Below are positions 5,382-9,088 of a stretch of DNA of 9,088 nt, piece by piece. This DNA is from Proteiniphilum sp. UBA1403 (GTDB taxonomy: Bacteria > Bacteroidota > Bacteroidia > Bacteroidales > Dysgonomonadaceae), in assembly GCA_002305715.1 (NCBI GenBank), contig DBQD01000015.1:1-9088 (forward strand), in the 5' to 3' direction. The translations under genes and the position numbers were made by a program. The notes beneath the pieces are model-generated. The model did no database searches. It was not told the DNA's origin and was given only the letters and a program-made list of their open reading frames with translations. The stretch's first letter is position 1, and each line of letters opens with the position of its first letter.

Positions 5382-7775
5382 TTATTTCCTGCGAGATACA
5401 GCTGCTAATATACCCAATGCTACAAAAGCAACAGCAATGTACAAAAAAACACCCATATTGCTATTGGTCTGTCCATATGAATGCATCCCGCTAAGGAAAT
5501 AATTCACACCTAGGAAAGTCATCAACACAGAAGAAAATGCAAAAACCGAAAGTAGATTGAACGTCCATTCACTTTGCCATTTCTTCACCAAATGAAGATG
5601 GGTGACGATTGAATAGACAACAATTGTAATCAAAGCCCAGGTTTCCTTTGGGTCCCAACCCCAATATCGACCCCAAGATTCATTCGCCCAGATAGCTCCT
5701 AGAAAGGTACCTATAGTCATCAAAGCGAGTCCCACTAACAACGATAGGTTATTGATAATTGATAGCTCCTTGACACGTATCGAAAGTGAGTGTTTCTTTT
5801 TTGTAAATACCATCAGTGAGAGATTGGCAATACCCAATAAAAAACTGATTCCAAAAAAACCATATGCTGCTACAATTACAGCTACGTGAAACATTAGCCA
5901 TGGCGATTTCAATACTGGCACTAGGGTGTTGATTTGCGGATCCATCCAATTAAGGCCTGAAACAAATAAAATAATTCCACCAAATAGTGTTGCTAAAGCC
6001 ATTGTAAGAAGACTCTTACGACCAAAAATAAACCCAGCAAGTACAGTAGCCCATGCTACATAAACCATAGTCTCATACGAATTACTCCAAGGTGCATATC
6101 CCGAAATATACCAACGTAATCCCATACCCGCTGTATGATAAATAAAGTAAGAGACAACGAAAATTACGACTAAGAATATCGCAGTTTTAAGCCATTCGTT
6201 TCTCTGAAACATTTGTATGAACGCAAGGATTAGCAAGATTCCTCCAAAAATCAAATATCCCACTCTGGTGCGGCTAAAAATATTCATCTTATTATAGCGG
6301 ATTTCAGCATTAATCTTGTTGGTATGAATGAGTGAAGCTTTGTCATTCTGAAGCTGATAACGAGTAATTACATCCAGTTGTTGATTTGCCTTACTCCAGT
6401 CGCCATTTTGCAGTGCCAATCGAACTTCCAACAGATATTGTTTAAAAATATCCGTAAGTAGGATGGAGTCCTTAGAATTAAAATTAGAGAGATCTTCACC
6501 TGGAGCATACCATGTGTGGGTGGGATCACCTGGATTTGGGAATATTCCAGGCATTGTATATTGAGTTAATTGATAGACTATTTGAATTCGCTCATCGAGC
6601 TTAATCAGATCTTTCTCTGTCATTGTCCGATCGTTTGCAGTATGATGATAAATATGCTGCAACTGAGAAAGTAATCGATAATTTCCCTCTTTATCAAAAA
6701 AATAAGAATAGGGAGCAAAGTCTTTCGGGAGGTTATATTGCAAGGCAATCTGTTCATTCGGAATTTCGATGAATGGCACCTGCATCCACATTTGTGGCAT
6801 GGATAGCAGACCAAGTAAAAACTGATCGGAAGAGAGATTGCCATATGTTTGTTCCTTATATATTTTACGCAGAATTTCGGAGGAGAATGTATTCATAGGC
6901 ATAATTCTCCCATGGAATTGCACAGGCAATGCGCCAAAGCGAGCTGCATGTTCTTCGGGAATTACTTGTTGAAGGTGTGAATTCGCTGGTGTTCCTAAAG
7001 CAATAAACGGAACAAATATCATAGCAATAATGAGTATTATTTTACTTGTCTCTTCTCGTGCTTCCCTAAGCTGTAGGATTAATTTTCTAAAACGAGAATT
7101 CGGCATAAAGAACATCATAAGAAATCCAACCATTAATAAAAAATAACCACAGTACGTAATAGTTCGCCCCATCACATCTTTGTTAACTGAAAGAATTGTT
7201 CCAAGTTCATCCTCATCATATGAAGCTTGAAAGAAACGATATCCTTTCAAATCCAACACATTATTCATGAATATTTTCACATTACGTATATCACCATCAA
7301 CATATACTTTCAAATTACTTTCATACGAAGATGGACTTCTGGATCCGGGATAACGATCTAGTCTGAAATCGATAAGTTCCAATACAAAAGGCATTTTCTC
7401 CATTTTTACCCCTCTCGATGTGTGCATAATCATTACATCGGTTTGCTCTCCTTCACGGATATGAACCTGCCCTTCTTTTCCAAAAAGAAATGTAGTGAGT
7501 GCGCCACCCAATGTTACAACAAGAGCAAAATGCAGGACAATCATTGTCCACTTCCTGCGTTTGATATAGTTGTAGCGAATAAGCACCAGAAGGAAATTAA
7601 TCACCAGCAAAAACTGCAAAAGGATAAATAACGGTGAATAGTATACCAACATTTTCGCAGCCTCGGTATTCATCTGTTTCTCAATAAGTGTTGCTGTGGC
7701 CAGTCCGAATGCATATAGGAGCATTAACACAATACTGGATTTGTAGGAGGAGAGGTTATGTATTAACTTATCCAT
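5382..7775 (-). CDS. ccsA: fused ResB/CcsA cytochrome c biogenesis protein (System II)
   Basis: This 797-residue membrane protein joins the two halves of the System II heme handling and attachment machinery, which delivers heme to apocytochromes c outside the cytoplasmic membrane. The N-terminal ResB-like half has membrane segments near 13-31, 45-66, 77-97 and 205-224, with an extracytoplasmic domain at about 100-203. A further membrane segment (245-262) leads into a large extracytoplasmic region (about 263-500). The CcsA half (about 504-793) has the WWD heme-binding motif WGRYWGWDPKETW (701-713), His630 (WLMFHV) and His765 (FLSGMHSYG), matching the two external heme-ligand histidines, and several further membrane segments. 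Fusions of this size are known in Bacteroidota and epsilonproteobacteria. The start at 7775 has only a weak TAATTTAG -7-like match (7793-7800) upstream. It probably has its own transcript, because a terminator lies upstream at 7817-7850. No cytochrome c gene adjoins it here. Confidence 0.93.
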   Translation of the reverse strand: MDKLIHNLSSYKSSIVLMLLYAFGLATATLIEKQMNTEAAKMLVYYSPLFILLQFLLVINFLLVLIRYNYIKRRKWTMIVLHFALVVTLGGALTTFLFGKEGQVHIREGEQTDVMIMHTSRGVKMEKMPFVLELIDFRLDRYPGSRSPSSYESNLKVYVDGDIRNVKIFMNNVLDLKGYRFFQASYDEDELGTILSVNKDVMGRTITYCGYFLLMVGFLMMFFMPNSRFRKLILQLREAREETSKIILIIAMIFVPFIALGTPANSHLQQVIPEEHAARFGALPVQFHGRIMPMNTFSSEILRKIYKEQTYGNLSSDQFLLGLLSMPQMWMQVPFIEIPNEQIALQYNLPKDFAPYSYFFDKEGNYRLLSQLQHIYHHTANDRTMTEKDLIKLDERIQIVYQLTQYTMPGIFPNPGDPTHTWYAPGEDLSNFNSKDSILLTDIFKQYLLEVRLALQNGDWSKANQQLDVITRYQLQNDKASLIHTNKINAEIRYNKMNIFSRTRVGYLIFGGILLILAFIQMFQRNEWLKTAIFLVVIFVVSYFIYHTAGMGLRWYISGYAPWSNSYETMVYVAWATVLAGFIFGRKSLLTMALATLFGGIILFVSGLNWMDPQINTLVPVLKSPWLMFHVAVIVAAYGFFGISFLLGIANLSLMVFTKKKHSLSIRVKELSIINNLSLLVGLALMTIGTFLGAIWANESWGRYWGWDPKETWALITIVVYSIVTHLHLVKKWQSEWTFNLLSVFAFSSVLMTFLGVNYFLSGMHSYGQTNSNMGVFLYIAVAFVALGILAAVSRRK

Positions 7776-7816
7776 TTGTCATTTTATATTCTCTAAATTA
7801 CCTTTTTAATTGAGTA

Positions 7817-7850
7817 AAATGAGCGGAAGAAATACATCCTCCGCTCATTT
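7817..7850 (-). terminator. intrinsic terminator of the TIM-barrel gene operon
   Basis: AAATGAGCGGA (7817-7827) and TCCGCTCATTT (7840-7850) form a perfect 11-bp stem around a 12-nt loop. Read on the - strand, the stem ends in four T residues, 31 nt after the TIM-barrel gene's stop codon. The A/T-rich ends of the stem could also let it work in the other direction. It separates this operon from ccsA. Confidence 0.75.
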
Positions 7851-7880
7851 CACGATATAAGTTCAGTTTAAATAGCACCC

Positions 7881-8795
7881 TTAGGCTTCTTCCCATTGTT
7901 TGCGAAGCAATTCTAGCGCAGCGGGTACAACAACAGCACGATCACCTTGACAACCACATTCAAAGCTGACATACTTGTCGTATCCCATCATTTTAAGACC
8001 CTTGAAGCCCATTACATAATTGTCGGCTTCACCATCTTCTCCTGGCATGCTACGACGCTTGCGACTTGCCATGTGAACATGCTGCAGGTATTTACCGGCA
8101 GAAAGGAAAGCTGCCATATCACATGTCTCTTCCCAGGTCATGTGCCAAAAATCGCCCAAACAGGTCACACCGGGGTTGTTAATATCACGGCAAATGGAAG
8201 CAGCGTCACTCACTTGTCTCAGATAGAAAGCTTCTCTGCGATTCAAGGGTTCCAGGATCACTGTCGTCCCATGCTTCTGCGCCAATGTACCCATCTCATC
8301 AAACTGCTCACAAAGAAAGTCTCGTGTTTCCTGTGTGTGCGGCATTACGGGTACCTGATGGTTAAAAGCAGGAACAATGATAACACCAGTGGACCCAAAT
8401 TCACCAGCTGCAATAATCAGTTGCTCCATTGTATCACGGCACTGCTTTCGGATAGCAGGATCAGTAGAAAGAATAAATCCATCGAATCCGGCACATACAG
8501 CACTTACTTTGATGTTTCGACCCTTAAGGGCCTCTTTGAACTCTTGTTTTCTTGCAAGTAATGGTTTACCGTGCGGTTCAAAACCCTCTACACCATGTGC
8601 TTCCATGAAATCGAATTTCTCCTTCAGGTTAGCACCGGGTGCGGTGCCTTCCTGAAATGAGATATTAAGTTTCGCTTTACTGGATGCTTTGTCTTTCATC
8701 GGACTGGCAGAAGCAACCGTATTACTCCCTCCAATAGCGAGAGCTGCTGTACCGGCAAGTGTGGTCTGAATAAATTTTCTTCTGTCTATTGTCAT
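7881..8795 (-). CDS. Tat-exported TIM-barrel sugar isomerase/epimerase-like protein
   Basis: This 304-residue protein starts with a twin-arginine signal (DRRKFIQ at residues 4-10, hydrophobic run 11-22, likely cleavage after ASA near residue 30), so it is probably exported folded. The mature part is a xylose-isomerase-like TIM barrel (AP endonuclease 2 family) resembling hydroxypyruvate isomerases and ketose 3-epimerases. The metal-binding set is visible: Glu182 in LEPLN, Asp215 with His218 in GDFWHM, His241 in HVHMA, Glu279 in SFECG; Arg247 and PGEDG follow in the places seen in 3-epimerases. ATG 8795 is chosen because it begins the Tat signal; the same frame is open 22 codons further upstream but that would overlap the preceding gene. 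It lies 10 nt after a Gfo/Idh/MocA gene, suggesting consecutive steps on one sugar. Substrate unknown. Confidence 0.88.
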   Translation of the reverse strand: MTIDRRKFIQTTLAGTAALAIGGSNTVASASPMKDKASSKAKLNISFQEGTAPGANLKEKFDFMEAHGVEGFEPHGKPLLARKQEFKEALKGRNIKVSAVCAGFDGFILSTDPAIRKQCRDTMEQLIIAAGEFGSTGVIIVPAFNHQVPVMPHTQETRDFLCEQFDEMGTLAQKHGTTVILEPLNRREAFYLRQVSDAASICRDINNPGVTCLGDFWHMTWEETCDMAAFLSAGKYLQHVHMASRKRRSMPGEDGEADNYVMGFKGLKMMGYDKYVSFECGCQGDRAVVVPAALELLRKQWEEA

Positions 8796-8805
8796 AATGA
8801 AGGTA

Positions 8806-9088
8806 TTATTTGCCACTTCCTGGTACGGGGACCGTAAAACCAGACATGTCCATTTTGCCAATATTCAAGTCAGCAGGAGTATAATCTAATGGAGAGGCAG
8901 TTAGTGCGTCCCATGTAGTAAGTTGTCCTGTGTATGCAGATTCACGGCCCATAATGGCAGCCATGTTAGATACAGCGGTTTCGGAAGCCTGTTCAATTGG
9001 TGTGTTGTTACGGATGCAGTTGACCAGATTCACATGTTCCAAAGTATACGGATCGGTCTGTTTATAATTAGCTTTTTCAGCTTCTCCA
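8806..9088 (-). CDS. C-terminal part of a second Gfo/Idh/MocA-type oxidoreductase (partial)
   Basis: Only the last 93 residues are in the window; the frame stays open to the right edge. The segment carries the C-terminal pattern of large Gfo/Idh/MocA proteins common in Bacteroidota: HVNLVNCIRNNTP, an NMAAIMGRESAYTGQ stretch, TWDAL, ASPLDYTP and a final VPVPG. Such proteins are usually about 430-450 residues and often carry a Tat signal, but the N-terminus, cofactor site and signal are not visible here. It is clearly different from the 323-residue family member at 4264-5235, which lacks this tail. The TIM-barrel gene follows after 10 nt, so the two are probably co-transcribed and ended by the hairpin at 7817-7850. 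Confidence 0.8.
   Translation of the reverse strand, partial: GEAEKANYKQTDPYTLEHVNLVNCIRNNTPIEQASETAVSNMAAIMGRESAYTGQLTTWDALTASPLDYTPADLNIGKMDMSGFTVPVPGSGK

Noticed and set aside
7770..7784. Tiny ATG frame (four codons, MTNG) overlapping the ccsA start on the - strand
   Set aside because: An ATG directly followed by a stop across the real start could be an upstream reading frame, but there is no ribosome-binding signal and it is too short to separate from chance.
7947..8561. Open frame of 204 codons on the + strand
   Set aside because: It is entirely antisense to the well-supported TIM-barrel gene and its translation shows no recognisable domain or sensible composition.
8796..8861. 22-residue N-terminal extension of the TIM-barrel protein
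   Set aside because: It overlaps the end of the upstream oxidoreductase gene and would bury the twin-arginine signal that begins at ATG 8795.

Overview
The window looks like chromosomal DNA of a member of the Bacteroidota, most likely order Bacteroidales. The signs are the promoter architecture (TTTG, a 20-nt spacer, then TAnnTTTG ahead of the first gene), the absence of Shine-Dalgarno sequences before most starts, moderate AT richness, a ResB/CcsA fusion of about 800 residues, and a Tat-exported Gfo/Idh/MocA plus TIM-barrel pair. Genus cannot be settled from this sequence. There are no tRNA or rRNA genes, CRISPR arrays, insertion sequences or phage genes, and no gene-free stretch longer than about 150 nt.

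Left part, + strand (1-4272). A divergent CDP-alcohol phosphatidyltransferase-family membrane protein has its own good promoter. It is followed by a compact cluster: a YicC-family endoribonuclease, guanylate kinase (gmk), an exported alpha/beta-hydrolase and a bile-acid:sodium-symporter-fold transporter. Gaps in the cluster are 46, 3 and 1 nt, so it is probably one transcript. The first two genes are RNA and nucleotide housekeeping functions; the last two look like an accessory hydrolase/transporter pair attached behind them.

Middle, - strand (4264-7775). A cytoplasmic Gfo/Idh/MocA NAD(P)-dependent oxidoreductase converges on the transporter gene and overlaps it by 9 bp. Upstream of it, across a 146-nt spacer, is the 797-residue System II cytochrome c assembly protein (ResB-like half plus CcsA half with WWD motif). 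No cytochrome c or nitrite reductase gene lies beside it within the window.

Right part, - strand (7817-9088). A strong 11-bp terminator hairpin ends an operon entering from beyond the right edge. It encodes the C-terminal end of a second Gfo/Idh/MocA-type oxidoreductase and, 10 nt downstream, a Tat-exported TIM-barrel sugar isomerase/epimerase-like protein. The pair probably oxidises and isomerises a sugar outside the cytoplasm; the substrate is unknown.

Overall the window is mostly ordinary core and metabolic DNA. The points most worth a second look are the altered catalytic signature of the CDP-alcohol transferase-like protein, the exported hydrolase/transporter couple behind gmk, and the Tat-exported oxidoreductase/TIM-barrel pair. 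I see no convincing evidence for an entirely new system.
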